Origin: Bacillus glycinifermentans | GTDB taxonomy: Bacteria > Bacillota > Bacilli > Bacillales > Bacillaceae | DNA: 64,000 nucleotides | Direction: 5' to 3' | Assembly: GCF_001042475.2 (NCBI RefSeq) | Contig: NZ_LECW02000004.1 | Span: forward strand, 186,001-250,000 | Position numbers and translations under genes: made by a program | Notes under the pieces: generated by a model | Told to the model about the DNA's origin: nothing | The model's database searches: none | What the model saw: only the letters and a program-made list of their open reading frames with translations | Part shown: positions 46,754-55,284 of the stretch, in pieces | Position numbering within the stretch: the first letter of the stretch is position 1 | Layout: each line of letters starts with the position of its first letter

Positions 46754-47008
46754 ATGGGGAGACTGGTCGCACTGCTGATTTTGCTGATTCCGGGATGCTT
46801 GGCAGCGTTGGGGATTAAATTGATGAGAGACACTGTATTCGGCGTACTCATCAGCCCGTTTCAAATTCTTTGGCTCCAGGGGCTGACAGGACTAATATGC
46901 TTCTGTCTAGGGCTTTACCTGTTAGGAGGCTTCATCCTTTACAGAGACAGAAAACGAAACCAGGTAAGCGCGCGCTTTAGAAAAAAACAAAACGGCCCCG
47001 GGGCATAA
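46754..47008 (+). CDS. yqzF: DUF2627 membrane protein
   Basis: 84 residues with two membrane segments: GRLVALLILLIPGCLAALGI at the N-terminus and LQGLTGLICFCLGLYLLGGF near 40-62. A basic tail RDRKRNQVSARFRKK follows. Matches the YqzF/DUF2627 family. ATG 46754 follows TTAGGTG and gives the family start; the frame is open back to 46730, where another ATG adds eight residues. Divergent from bkdR. Function unknown. Confidence 0.85.
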   Translation: MGRLVALLILLIPGCLAALGIKLMRDTVFGVLISPFQILWLQGLTGLICFCLGLYLLGGFILYRDRKRNQVSARFRKKQNGPGA

Positions 47009-47038
47009 AAAACCGCAGATCAACATCTGCGGTTTTTT
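47006..47038. terminator. Bidirectional terminator between yqzF and yqiK
   Basis: AAAAACCGCAGAT / ATCTGCGGTTTTT perfect 13-bp stem between convergent genes. Confidence 0.88.
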
Positions 47039-47767
47039 TCATGACATGCTTTCCTTCAGTTTCATCGCTTTTTCGGGAAAATCGGTAAAAAATCCGTCGA
47101 CCCCGGCCGCAATCAGCTCCTTCATATCCTCCTCGCGATTGACGGTAAACGGCCTGACCGCTATGTTCTTTTTATGGGCATTTGCGATCGTATCCGGCGA
47201 CATCGAGCGGAGATACGGATGGAACCCGGATGCCGGAATCATGTCTACGTATTGTTCAGGCTTATAGATGACATCCATGTAAAGCGCAGCCAATTCGATC
47301 TCCGGGTTCAGCTTCCGGCAATGGGCGAGGCTTTCGTGGTTAAAAGAAGAGATGATGATCCGGTCCTCGAGCTTATAATCAGAAATAAGCCCCAGCACTT
47401 TTTCTTCCATTCCATCATAGCGTACAATGCTGTTTTTCAGCTCAACATTGACGAGAAAATCGCCTTTTGCTGCCCAGTCTAACACCTCTTCAAGAGTCGG
47501 CACCTTGACAAATCCGGTCTTTTCGGAAAAGCGGAAGCTCGCATCCCCCTGCCTGATCTCATCGTATGTAAAATCTTTAATATAACCCTTTAAAGAAGTC
47601 GTCCTGTCGAGCTTTTCATCGTGAATCACGACAAGACGCCCGTCTTTCGACATCTGAACATCAAGCTCGATCCCATCGGCGCCTGATGCAGCTGCGCGTT
47701 CAAATGCCGTCATCGTATTCTCAGGGTACGTCCCTGAAGCGCCTCTGTGTGCAAATATTTTCGTCAT
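47039..47767 (-). CDS. yqiK: Glycerophosphodiester phosphodiesterase
   Basis: 242 residues of TIM-barrel GDPD family. Active-site HRGASGTYPENT near residue 7 and metal site GIELDVQMSKDGRLVVIHDEKLDRTT near 32-57 give the His-Glu-Asp-His set; VNVELKNS near 115 supplies another Glu. Hydrolyses deacylated phospholipid diesters to glycerol-3-phosphate and alcohol. No signal peptide, so it is cytoplasmic, unlike GlpQ. Confidence 0.94.
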   Translation of the reverse strand: MTKIFAHRGASGTYPENTMTAFERAAASGADGIELDVQMSKDGRLVVIHDEKLDRTTSLKGYIKDFTYDEIRQGDASFRFSEKTGFVKVPTLEEVLDWAAKGDFLVNVELKNSIVRYDGMEEKVLGLISDYKLEDRIIISSFNHESLAHCRKLNPEIELAALYMDVIYKPEQYVDMIPASGFHPYLRSMSPDTIANAHKKNIAVRPFTVNREEDMKELIAAGVDGFFTDFPEKAMKLKESMS

Positions 47768-47986
47768 GTAAGTTCACCTCTTAATGAATTAACGGTCCAC
47801 CCTCATTATGAAGGTCTTATGATGTTCTTTCCACACTTAGGCCTTTTTTTAACATAAGCATTACAAAACAGTTCCTTTTTCCAAGACAGCCTCAATTACC
47901 GCCCTAATAGCTGTTTTCAGATTGACGCTTTCATTTTGAAGCGGGTGGTTTACTAGATTTGACAAAAAATAAATCCTTATACTCCC
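47768..47986. other. Intergenic stretch upstream of the methyltransferase promoter
   Basis: AT-rich sequence with no supported gene or clear repeat. The divergent yqiK start and the methyltransferase promoter lie at its ends. Confidence 0.4.
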
Positions 47987-48015
47987 TTGACAAAAAAAAT
48001 TATTTGTGCTACAAT
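47987..48015 (+). promoter_or_regulatory. Strong promoter upstream of the methyltransferase
   Basis: TTGACA (47987-47992) and TACAAT (48010-48015) with a 17-base spacer, a near-consensus sigma-A promoter. Confidence 0.8.
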
Positions 48016-48040
48016 TTACTATTATAATATTTCTGTATAT

Positions 48041-48076
48041 AATAAGATTCTCCTGGCCGGGGGAATCTTATTTTTT
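48041..48076 (+). terminator. Terminator hairpin in the methyltransferase leader (attenuator candidate)
   Basis: AATAAGATTC / GAATCTTATT arms continue inward by three more pairs to a 6-base loop and are followed by TTTTTT. It lies between promoter and start codon, so it must be bypassed for expression. No leader peptide and no known riboswitch was recognised. Confidence 0.75.
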
Positions 48077-48093
48077 ATGCAGGAGGAGCAGGC

Positions 48094-49008
48094 ATGAAGC
48101 AAAACGAGTCAAGTTTAACTTCCCTAATATCAGCATTTGGCCGAGCCTATCACAGTCAATTTGATGAACCAAAAATTTTCGATGATTTCATTGCAAAAGA
48201 TCTCATTTCCGAAAAAGAGTTTTTAGACATCAGCGAAAATATGATTCAAGGAATACAGTTTTTCAACAAAGGCATCGCCCAAAAATTTCAGGGCGAACGT
48301 AAAAAAATATTAAAATGGATTACACAAGTCCAGCTTTCGCCGACGCCATTGGCACGGGCAGCGTATTGCGAAAGCGTGCTGCTTCATGAAGTCACGCTGG
48401 GACTAAAACAGTACGTCATCCTCGGAGCCGGGCTGGATACGTTTTGTTTCCGGCATCCAGAACTGAAAAACAGCTTGCAAATCTTCGAAGTGGATCATCC
48501 ATCCACACAGGAATTCAAAAAGAAACGGCTGGAAAATACCGCTTATGACATTCCGGATCATCTTCATTTTGTCCCGATGGACTTTACCCGGGAGTTTTCG
48601 TATCAAAGTCTGATAGATGAAGGATTTGAAAACGAAAAAACGTTCTTCAGCCTTTTAGGTGTTTCTTATTATTTAACGAAAGAGGAAAATGCAAACTTGA
48701 TCAGCCACTTATTTTCCAAAGTCCCATCAGGCAGTTCCATCGTGTTTGATTATGCGGACGAACGGCTCTATGAAGAAAAAGGAATATCCAACAGAGTTGA
48801 AAATATGGTAAAAATGGCTGCAGCAAGCGGAGAACCGATGAAATCGTGTTTCTCTTATGAAGAAATCGAGAAGCTGCTGGAAACTTCAGGCTTGCTCATT
48901 TATGAGCATCTAGCGCCTGACGCGATAAACGACCGTTTCTTTCGCAACCGAACGGATGATTTATCTGCTTTCGAATCGGTTCATTACATTCATGCCGTAA
49001 AAAAATAA
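48094..49008 (+). CDS. Class I SAM-dependent methyltransferase (PPM1/LCM family, YktD-like)
   Basis: 304 residues. The SAM-binding motif VILGAGLDTFCFR lies near residue 109, followed by the acidic strand IFEVDHPSTQEFKKKRL, the arrangement of the leucine-carboxymethyltransferase-like family often called polyketide or phthiocerol O-methyltransferase; B. subtilis YktD is a member. Ribosome site AGGAGGAG. It has its own promoter, leader terminator and downstream terminator. Probably a small-molecule O-methyltransferase; no biosynthetic partner lies beside it. In B. subtilis the mmg operon lies in this stretch between yqiK and spo0A, but not here. Confidence 0.88.
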   Translation: MKQNESSLTSLISAFGRAYHSQFDEPKIFDDFIAKDLISEKEFLDISENMIQGIQFFNKGIAQKFQGERKKILKWITQVQLSPTPLARAAYCESVLLHEVTLGLKQYVILGAGLDTFCFRHPELKNSLQIFEVDHPSTQEFKKKRLENTAYDIPDHLHFVPMDFTREFSYQSLIDEGFENEKTFFSLLGVSYYLTKEENANLISHLFSKVPSGSSIVFDYADERLYEEKGISNRVENMVKMAAASGEPMKSCFSYEEIEKLLETSGLLIYEHLAPDAINDRFFRNRTDDLSAFESVHYIHAVKK

Positions 49009-49024
49009 GGACTTGGTTTTACTA

Positions 49025-49053
49025 CCGCTCAATGATGCATTGAGCGGCTTTTC
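49025..49053 (+). terminator. Methyltransferase terminator
   Basis: CCGCTCAATG / CATTGAGCGG perfect 10-bp stem with a CTTTTCG tail. Confidence 0.8.
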
Positions 49054-49163
49054 GTTTATGAAATTCTGCGGTTTTTGCAGGAAACAGACAACGCAATGAA
49101 ACTTTTATAACGGTTAATCGTAAAAATATTTGATTGAAAAAATGACTGATGGAGGAGTTTACA

Positions 49164-49607
49164 ATTAAAAAGGTATTTCTATCATTTTTGTTTGTGATCT
49201 GCATTTCGATTCTTTTAGCCGGCTGTAATGGCGGCGATAAAAAATCTGATTGGGCTGACGGTTTAGAGAAGACGCAAAAAATTGAAGTGATATCACCCGG
49301 GGAGTCTGAACCTGCTTCAAATATTACAGATCAACAGGATATAGCAGACTTTGTTCAAGCCCTTAAACTGGATGAGTGGGAAGTAACGGAAGTTCCTTCA
49401 AATGCGGTTAAAGGGAAAGAATTCAAAATGTATCAAGAGGAAACTGATACAATAAGTGATTCAAACAAAGACAAAAAAGACCTAAAGGAGATTGGAAATA
49501 TTACGACATACAGTAATGCTTCTTATATTGATTTCAACTTAAAAAACGTAAAATTCAGTTTCAAGATACCTGAAGATGCGTTTAAATATCTGTCTGAATA
49601 TCAATAG
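49164..49607 (+). CDS. Lipoprotein of unknown function, apparent ATT start
   Basis: About 147 residues. KKVFLSFLFVICISILLAGC is a standard lipoprotein signal with lipobox LLAGC; the mature part is acidic and Lys-rich without a recognised domain. The only in-frame ATG (49149) overlaps the ribosome site GGAGGAG (49151-49157) and has none of its own. The ATT at 49164 lies 8 bases past GGAGG and immediately before the Lys-Lys start of the signal peptide, so it looks like the true start. ATT starts are rare. If the ATG is used the protein gains five residues. Confidence 0.75.
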   Translation: MKKVFLSFLFVICISILLAGCNGGDKKSDWADGLEKTQKIEVISPGESEPASNITDQQDIADFVQALKLDEWEVTEVPSNAVKGKEFKMYQEETDTISDSNKDKKDLKEIGNITTYSNASYIDFNLKNVKFSFKIPEDAFKYLSEYQ

Positions 49608-49623
49608 TATAGGAGATTTGTAA

Positions 49624-49674
49624 AATCGCTTTGTTTCGGCGTGCTCATACGCAAACGAGCGATTCTTATTTTTC
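49624..49674 (+). terminator. Lipoprotein gene terminator
   Basis: AATCGCT / AGCGATT outer arms with further inner pairs and a TTCTTATTTTT tail. Confidence 0.6.
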
Positions 49675-49758
49675 GTTCAAGCTGTTGAAGTCTCAAAGGG
49701 GCCGTTCCTCTCCGTTTAATCCACAGGAAGACAAAAAGGGGGTGATCCCCCCTTTCGT

Positions 49759-50061
49759 TTAATTTCCTTCGTAAAAACCAACATACGTTTTAAATACATC
49801 ACTGTAAAATTTCCCTTTAAAATACCACGTTCCATCACTATCAGTAAATACGTTACTAAAAACTCCTGAAGAAGACTTTACACATTTTGACGATTTGTTG
49901 CTGTTTTTAAAACTATTTGGTAAGTCACTAGGACAGTTGATATATTTAGCTGCCGGATGTGCAATAGGCTCAGAAGTATGGGATGTAGCAAATACAGGTG
50001 CCGCAGAAACGAGCAAACCAAATGCCAGAGTTGTGCCAGTTAAGACTTTTGTCAGTTTCAT
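49759..50061 (-). CDS. LCI-type antimicrobial peptide homologue, secreted
   Basis: 100 residues: Sec signal MKLTKVLTGTTLAFGLLVSAAPVFA (cleavage after FATS or nearby), a pro-like region with one Cys (INCPSDLP), then about 45 residues with SSSGVFSNVFTDSDGTWYF and KGKFYSDVFKTYVGFYE. From memory, the ending aligns with the mature B. subtilis peptide LCI, whose corresponding part is WIFKSKYYDSSKGYWVGIYE (9 of 20 identical, most others aromatic-for-aromatic). LCI is a cationic beta-sheet antibacterial peptide. This copy has two cysteines that LCI lacks, possibly a disulfide. No immunity gene was seen. Confidence 0.75.
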   Translation of the reverse strand: MKLTKVLTGTTLAFGLLVSAAPVFATSHTSEPIAHPAAKYINCPSDLPNSFKNSNKSSKCVKSSSGVFSNVFTDSDGTWYFKGKFYSDVFKTYVGFYEGN

Positions 50062-50303
50062 TTTAAACCAACTCCATTTCCATATATTGTATTACAATTA
50101 CATCATATCGTTTTTAGGCTTGTATTTATAGTGAAAAATTTACAATATTTTGGTAAATTAAAGTGGGACATTACGATTAAATTAACAAATTTGCCATTAA
50201 TCATATAGAAGCATTCGACATTGAATGAATGACGAGATAGACGTATCCGAATGAGAACAAACGTAAATTTAGCAAAGAACTCGAACACATTAAATTCGGG
50301 CCA
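50062..50303. other. Intergenic stretch between the LCI-like gene and spo0A
   Basis: AT-rich, with the LCI-like gene's ribosome site (TGGAGTTGG) at its left end. TACAAT-like boxes are present but no well-spaced -35 could be assigned. No gene is supported. Confidence 0.4.
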
Positions 50304-50332
50304 AAAAATAACCCCGTCTATAAAGACGAGGC
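50304..50332 (-). terminator. spo0A terminator
   Basis: Minus strand CCTCGTC / GACGGGG stem followed by TTATTTTTT, about 60 bases past the spo0A stop codon. Confidence 0.75.
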
Positions 50333-50390
50333 TAAAGACCTTTTGTTATGAATAAATTCATCCAATTAAGAAACCACGGGTACAGCACGC

Positions 50391-51191
50391 TTAAGAAGCC
50401 TTATGCTCCAACCTCAGCTTATCTGCGACCATCGCGATGAACTCGCTGTTCGTCGGCTTTGCTTTTGACATGCTGACGGTGTAGCCGAACAGAGAAGAGA
50501 TGGAATCGATGTTGCCTCTGCTCCATGCGACTTCGATGGCATGGCGGATCGCCCGTTCGACCCGGCTTGCGGTCGTGTTGAATTTTTTGGCGATGTCCGG
50601 ATACAGCACTTTCGTAATGCTGCCGAGCAGTTCAATATCGTTATACACCATGGAGATGGCTTCTCTTAAGTATAAGTACCCTTTAATATGGGCGGGAACG
50701 CCGATTTCGTGGATGATGCTCGTGATGCTGGCGTCCAGGTTTTTCTTCGGCGATTCAGGCTGCGGCCGAAGGACGCTGCTTTGAACCGAAGGGGCGCGGT
50801 GTGTCATTTGAGAACCGTTTCCGCTGACTTGGCGGATATGGCCGACGAGATTCTCCATATCAAACGGCTTCAGAATGAAGTACGATGCGCCTAAATCCAC
50901 GGCTTTTTTCGTTACGTCTTCCTGACCGAAAGCAGTCAGCATGATGACGTTCGGCTGTTTTTTAAGCTGAGATTCCCGCAGCCTTTCCAAAACGGCCAAT
51001 CCGTCGAGATGAGGCATGATAATGTCCAGTACGAGTACGTCAGGCTCCTTGTCTTTAAACAGAGAAAGACATTCCTGTCCGTTATATGCCACGCCGATCA
51101 CTTCCATGTCGTTTTGACCCTCGATATATTCACTTAATAGGCCGACAAGCTCCCTGTTATCATCAGCAACACATACTTTAATTTTCTCCAC
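50391..51191 (-). CDS. spo0A: Stage 0 sporulation master regulator Spo0A
   Basis: 266 residues from GTG 51191 (GGGGAGG upstream), the same start codon type and N-terminus ([15 protein letters not shown]) as B. subtilis; longer frame starts to 51269 are in the leader. Receiver domain: acidic pair ADDN near 10, phosphorylated Asp in VLVLDIIMP near 56, Lys in LKPFD near 108. The C-terminal effector domain has the helix-turn-helix [18 protein letters not shown] and the sigma-contact end [16 protein letters not shown], virtually unchanged. Starts sporulation and controls biofilm and competence. Confidence 0.98.
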   Translation of the reverse strand: MEKIKVCVADDNRELVGLLSEYIEGQNDMEVIGVAYNGQECLSLFKDKEPDVLVLDIIMPHLDGLAVLERLRESQLKKQPNVIMLTAFGQEDVTKKAVDLGASYFILKPFDMENLVGHIRQVSGNGSQMTHRAPSVQSSVLRPQPESPKKNLDASITSIIHEIGVPAHIKGYLYLREAISMVYNDIELLGSITKVLYPDIAKKFNTTASRVERAIRHAIEVAWSRGNIDSISSLFGYTVSMSKAKPTNSEFIAMVADKLRLEHKAS

Positions 51192-51252
51192 GTTTCTTCC
51201 TCCCCAAATGTGTATGTTGATAAAATTCATCAATCTTTTTCTAATATGTTTA

Positions 51253-51277
51253 ATTCGACAGCGCCGCATTATTCCCT
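51253..51277 (-). promoter_or_regulatory. Sigma-H promoter of spo0A overlapping a 0A box
   Basis: Minus strand AGGGAATAA (51277-51269) and CGAAT near 51256 fit the sigma-H elements at the usual spacing. TGTCGAA at 51260-51254, a perfect 0A box, overlaps the -10 element, indicating feedback by Spo0A~P. Confidence 0.65.
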
Positions 51278-51393
51278 TTTAAAAAAATGATTTTTCCAAT
51301 ATTAGTGGTATATCTTGCTTTTTTTCGGTTTTTTTTAGATTTTCTCGTTTTTTCGACTTGAAATGAAGCTTGACAAACAGAGGAACGTGAATT

Positions 51394-51400
51394 TGTCGAA
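51394..51400 (+). promoter_or_regulatory. 0A box in the spo0A control region
   Basis: TTTGTCGAAAA contains the exact Spo0A-binding heptamer TGTCGAA. Together with the box at 51254-51260 it brackets the long (about 260-base) spo0A upstream region. Confidence 0.65.
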
Positions 51401-51454
51401 AAATCTTTTCATCCCTATTTTAACCTACGATGATCAAGAATTAAAGGTGTAATC

Positions 51455-51480
51455 AAAAACTGCCGGGGATCCCGGCAGTT
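51455..51480 (-). terminator. spoIVB terminator
   Basis: AACTGCCGGG / CCCGGCAGTT stem followed by TTTTGA on the minus strand; begins at the spoIVB stop codon. Confidence 0.75.
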
Positions 51481-52763
51481 CAGCTCGCTTTATCCTTTTT
51501 GTAAATATCGATCCCCGCTTCAGAAAGCATCCATTCGATGTGAACGCCGTAGCCGCTTGTCGGATCATTGACGAAAACGTGGGTAACCGCTCCGATGATT
51601 TTCCCGTTTTGGATAATCGGGCTGCCGCTCATACCTTGAACGATGCCTCCGGTTTTATTGATCAGTCTCGGATCGGTAATTTTCAGCACCATTCCCTTAG
51701 TGGCGGGAAATTTTTGCGGAGTGGTGCTGACGATTTGGATATCGAATTTCTCAACTTTGTCGTTTTCGATGACCGTCAAAATCTGTGCCGGTCCTTCTTT
51801 GACTTCGTTTGAAAATGCAATCGGAATGGCTTTGTCTGAAATGCGGTTTTTGATTGGCTGGTGAAGCGTCCCGAATATTCCAAAAGGACTGTTTCTGTTA
51901 ATGTCGCCGATGACCTTTCGTTCTGATGCAAAACGGGCCAGTTTTTCTCCCGGATTTCCGCCTGTTCCTTTTTCGATTGATGTGACGGTTGATTTTACGA
52001 TCTGGCCGTTTTCAACGACGATCGGCTTTTTTGTATCCATGTCGGAAATGACGTGGCCCAACGCCCCGTATTTTTTCGATTTCGGCTCATAAAAGGTCAT
52101 CGTGCCGATTCCGGCAGCCGAGTCCCTGATGTATAAACCGATTCTGTATTTGTCTTCAGCCTGATCCTTTTCCGGAACAAGCTTTGTCTTGAGCTCCTGT
52201 TTATCCCTTTTGATCAACAGGTTCAAGGTCTCTCCCGTTTTCCCCGCCTTTTGAATAAAAGGGGTGATGTCATTCATTTTTTCGATTTTCGTTCCGTTGA
52301 TTTCGGTGATTATGTCGCCTACCGCGATTCCGGCTGCTTCACCGGGTGATTTTTTTCCGTCGTTTGTATTGATTTGATGAAAGCCGACAACCAATACCCC
52401 TACAGAGTGAAGCTTGACGCCGATCGACTGCCCGCCGGGCACGACTTTAAGCTCGGGTAGAACATTCACTTTCGTTTTTTTGACAGGAAATCCGGCAAAG
52501 TCATAAACAAGCTCTGCCTTTCCGTTTTGTTCGCCTTTTATTTCCACTTCGCCTTTATTTTCTTTTAATGTGAACGCTTCTGATGATTCGTCTTCGGGTA
52601 TGCTGACGGATAAGCCTGTGTGAACGGCACGCGAATCCGCCTCAAAAATGTTCATGTTTTTTGGTATTTCAATGTATTCTTTCACCGGTTTGTAAAATCC
52701 TACACTTATTAAAGAAACAAGGAGAATTATACCCACAGCTTTTCTGATTTTTTCAACATCCAC
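51480..52763 (-). CDS. spoIVB: SpoIVB serine peptidase
   Basis: 427 residues from GTG 52763 (GAGGAGAG upstream). One N-terminal membrane segment ([17 protein letters not shown]), a PDZ domain near 120-200 ([27 protein letters not shown]), then the SA-clan peptidase with His in ALGHVISD near 235 and Ser in QGMSGSPII near 378. Made in the forespore, it cuts SpoIVFA to trigger pro-sigma-K processing. The frame opens further to 52820, but that would not match the family length. Confidence 0.95.
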   Translation of the reverse strand: MDVEKIRKAVGIILLVSLISVGFYKPVKEYIEIPKNMNIFEADSRAVHTGLSVSIPEDESSEAFTLKENKGEVEIKGEQNGKAELVYDFAGFPVKKTKVNVLPELKVVPGGQSIGVKLHSVGVLVVGFHQINTNDGKKSPGEAAGIAVGDIITEINGTKIEKMNDITPFIQKAGKTGETLNLLIKRDKQELKTKLVPEKDQAEDKYRIGLYIRDSAAGIGTMTFYEPKSKKYGALGHVISDMDTKKPIVVENGQIVKSTVTSIEKGTGGNPGEKLARFASERKVIGDINRNSPFGIFGTLHQPIKNRISDKAIPIAFSNEVKEGPAQILTVIENDKVEKFDIQIVSTTPQKFPATKGMVLKITDPRLINKTGGIVQGMSGSPIIQNGKIIGAVTHVFVNDPTSGYGVHIEWMLSEAGIDIYKKDKAS

Positions 52764-52937
52764 CTTTTCACTCTCCTCGCACCTAACCCACACCATAAAA
52801 ATTTCTTTCGCTACATCCATTACTTTTGCCTTTCTGACGGTGATTTATAACTGTGAGCGCGAGAAAAACATTGGATAAAATGATAAAGAAACGTTTGTAT
52901 AAGCAAAATGCGGATCAAGTCAGGCAAACATGGAAAG

Positions 52938-52971
52938 ATAAAAAATAAGCTGTTCGTGTTGAACAGCTTAT
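52938..52971 (-). terminator. recN terminator
   Basis: ATAAGCTGTTC / GAACAGCTTAT perfect 11-bp stem containing the recN stop codon, with TTTTTTA after it. Confidence 0.85.
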
Positions 52972-54698
52972 CCGGTCGTTTTGACGAGTTCGGCCTGCTG
53001 CAAAAGCTCTTTTGCGTGGCGTTTCGTCAGATCGGTAACTTCGACGCCGGCGATCATCCGGCCGATTTCCGATATTTTTTCCTGTTTTGACAAAGGGGTA
53101 ACGCTTGTCGTCGTTCTCCCGTCTTTGGACTGCTTCATAATCAAAAGGTGCGTGTCCGCCATTGCGGCGACTTGCGGCAAATGGGTGATGCACAGCACCT
53201 GGGAGCCGATCGATACGCGGTGGATTTTCTCGGCGATCGCCTGCGCCACCCTTCCGCTTACACCAGTATCCACTTCGTCAAAAATGATCGATGTGACGTC
53301 CTGCTGTGCGGAAAAAATGCTTTTCATCGCCAGCATAATCCTTGACAATTCGCCGCCTGAAGCGACTTTTGACAACGATTTCAGCGGTTCTCCCGTATTG
53401 GTGGAAATCAAAAAGCGGACGGTGTCAACGCCTTGCTTTGTCAGGTGAACGGGCGTTCCGTTGACAACAGGCGCGACTTCTCGGGCATCGGCTGTTTTGA
53501 TCTCAAATTCGGTATCGAACGTTGATTTTTCCATGTACAGCTCTTTTAGTTCGCGGTGAATATCTTTGGCGAGTTTTTTCGCCCATGCTTTTCTGATCTC
53601 TGACACATTCATCGCTTCGATCGCGACATCCTGGCCGACCGACTCAAGCTCCTCTTTTAAAGCCTGCAAGTGGCTGTCCCGGTTTTGAATGCGGTCGATT
53701 TCTTCTTCGACTTTAGCCGAATAGGCTTGAATATCTTCCACTGTGGCGCCGTATTTCCGCTTCAGCTGTTTTATTTCGTTCAGGCGGGATTCAATGAAGT
53801 CGAGGCGTGCAGGGTCGTATTCCAATTCGTCGAGCATGTTTCTGATTTGAAACGTCGAGTCTTCCAGCGTGTAGTAGGCGTTTGCGACGGATTCGGATAT
53901 TTTCTTCAGTCCGTCATTGATGCCTGACACATTTTCGAGCTCGCTTGAAGCCATGCCGACCCAATCTAGGCCCGCCTGCTCATTGCGAAGCGCATTGTAG
54001 GCATTTTGCAAAGCTTCGTATATTTTCTCAAAGTTGGAAATCTGCCGGCGCTCTTCTTCTAAAAGCTCGTCCTCTTTCGGCTCGAGATTTGCAGATTCGA
54101 TTTCGTCAAGCTGAAATTGGATCAAGTCGAGTCTGTGAGCCATTTCCTGTTCGCTTTCAGAAAGCTGCTTGACTTTTTTCATGACGTTCATATAGCGGGC
54201 GTACACTTCCTGATATGCTTTCAGCGCTTTTTCGATTTCATCTCCGGCATACCGGTCCAAAAGCTCAAGGTGATGATCGTCTTCCATCAAAAGCTGGTTA
54301 TCGTGCTGACCGTGGATGTCGAGTAAAAGCCTGCCGACTTCCCGCAGAGCGGCGATCGTTACGAGCTTTCCGTTGACACGGCAGATGCTCTTGCCGTTGG
54401 CGTTGATATCACGCCTCATCACGATCATGCCGTCTGATGCTTCGATGCCGAGCTCTCTGCACATATCAAAAACCGGATGTCCCTCGTCCAGCAGAAAGAG
54501 CCCTTCCAATTCCGCTCGTTTTTCTCCGTATCTGACAAATTCTGATGATCCTCTGCCTCCGACGAGCAGCGAAATCGCATCGATGATGATTGATTTTCCG
54601 GCGCCGGTTTCACCGGTCAAAACCGTCAGTCCTTTTTCAAAAGAAATCGTTAGTTCTTCGATAATCGCAAAGTTCTTGATCGATAATTCAGTTAACAA
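52968..54698 (-). CDS. recN: DNA repair protein RecN
   Basis: 576 residues, SMC-like ATPase acting early at double-strand breaks. Walker A GETGAGKSIIIDAISLLVGG near 30, a central coiled coil of about 300 residues, ABC signature KVASGGELSRIMLAMKSI near 425 and Walker B SIIFDEVDTGVSG near 455. It is separated from argR by about 30 bases, so argR and recN are likely co-transcribed. Confidence 0.96.
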   Translation of the reverse strand: MLTELSIKNFAIIEELTISFEKGLTVLTGETGAGKSIIIDAISLLVGGRGSSEFVRYGEKRAELEGLFLLDEGHPVFDMCRELGIEASDGMIVMRRDINANGKSICRVNGKLVTIAALREVGRLLLDIHGQHDNQLLMEDDHHLELLDRYAGDEIEKALKAYQEVYARYMNVMKKVKQLSESEQEMAHRLDLIQFQLDEIESANLEPKEDELLEEERRQISNFEKIYEALQNAYNALRNEQAGLDWVGMASSELENVSGINDGLKKISESVANAYYTLEDSTFQIRNMLDELEYDPARLDFIESRLNEIKQLKRKYGATVEDIQAYSAKVEEEIDRIQNRDSHLQALKEELESVGQDVAIEAMNVSEIRKAWAKKLAKDIHRELKELYMEKSTFDTEFEIKTADAREVAPVVNGTPVHLTKQGVDTVRFLISTNTGEPLKSLSKVASGGELSRIMLAMKSIFSAQQDVTSIIFDEVDTGVSGRVAQAIAEKIHRVSIGSQVLCITHLPQVAAMADTHLLIMKQSKDGRTTTSVTPLSKQEKISEIGRMIAGVEVTDLTKRHAKELLQQAELVKTTG

Positions 54699-54728
54699 GC
54701 TTTTATCGCACCTCTTTTCAGGCTTTCT

Positions 54729-55178
54729 TTATAAAAGCTCCAATATTTTTTTCTGCACGGTCTCCGTATCGTTCGGTGTCCGGCAGATGATCAAAATGGT
54801 ATCGTCCCCGCAGATCGTCCCGAGGATTTCCTCCCAATCCAAGTTGTCCATCAGCGCGCCGATTGCCTGAGCGTTGCCCGGCATTGTCTTGAGGACGATC
54901 ATATGGCTTGCCGAATCGATTTTGACAAACGCATCCATCAATGCCCTTTTTAATTTGGAAAGGGGGTTAAATCGCTGATCGGCAGGCAGACTATATTTAT
55001 ACGTGCCATTGTTTGTCGGAACCTTGACCAAATGGAGCTCTTTAATATCGCGGGATACGGTAGCTTGTGTCACATTATAGCCGTCTTTCTTTAAAATATC
55101 GACGAGTTCGTCCTGCGTCTCGATTTCATGTGCGGTAATAATCTCCCTGATTTTAATATGCCTTTGACCTTTGTTCAT
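54729..55178 (-). CDS. ahrC: Arginine repressor/activator AhrC (ArgR family)
   Basis: 149 residues from ATG 55178 (GAGGTG upstream), the B. subtilis length. N-terminal winged helix with [16 protein letters not shown] near 42-57, and C-terminal arginine-binding trimerisation domain with [14 protein letters not shown] near 122-135. Represses arginine synthesis and activates arginine breakdown when arginine is bound. A long frame start at 55220 has no ribosome site. Confidence 0.96.
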   Translation of the reverse strand: MNKGQRHIKIREIITAHEIETQDELVDILKKDGYNVTQATVSRDIKELHLVKVPTNNGTYKYSLPADQRFNPLSKLKRALMDAFVKIDSASHMIVLKTMPGNAQAIGALMDNLDWEEILGTICGDDTILIICRTPNDTETVQKKILELL

Positions 55179-55284
55179 ATAGCACCTCGGTTTATACAGG
55201 TATTGTGTATGTTTATACAAATATGTTATCTGATTTTAATGAAAAAGTACACGATTACAGTCAAAAAGGAATAATAGCCCGCTA

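Noticed and set aside
50103..50288. 61-codon minus-strand frame upstream of the LCI-like gene
   Set aside because: No ribosome site, no recognisable features; AT-rich chance frame.
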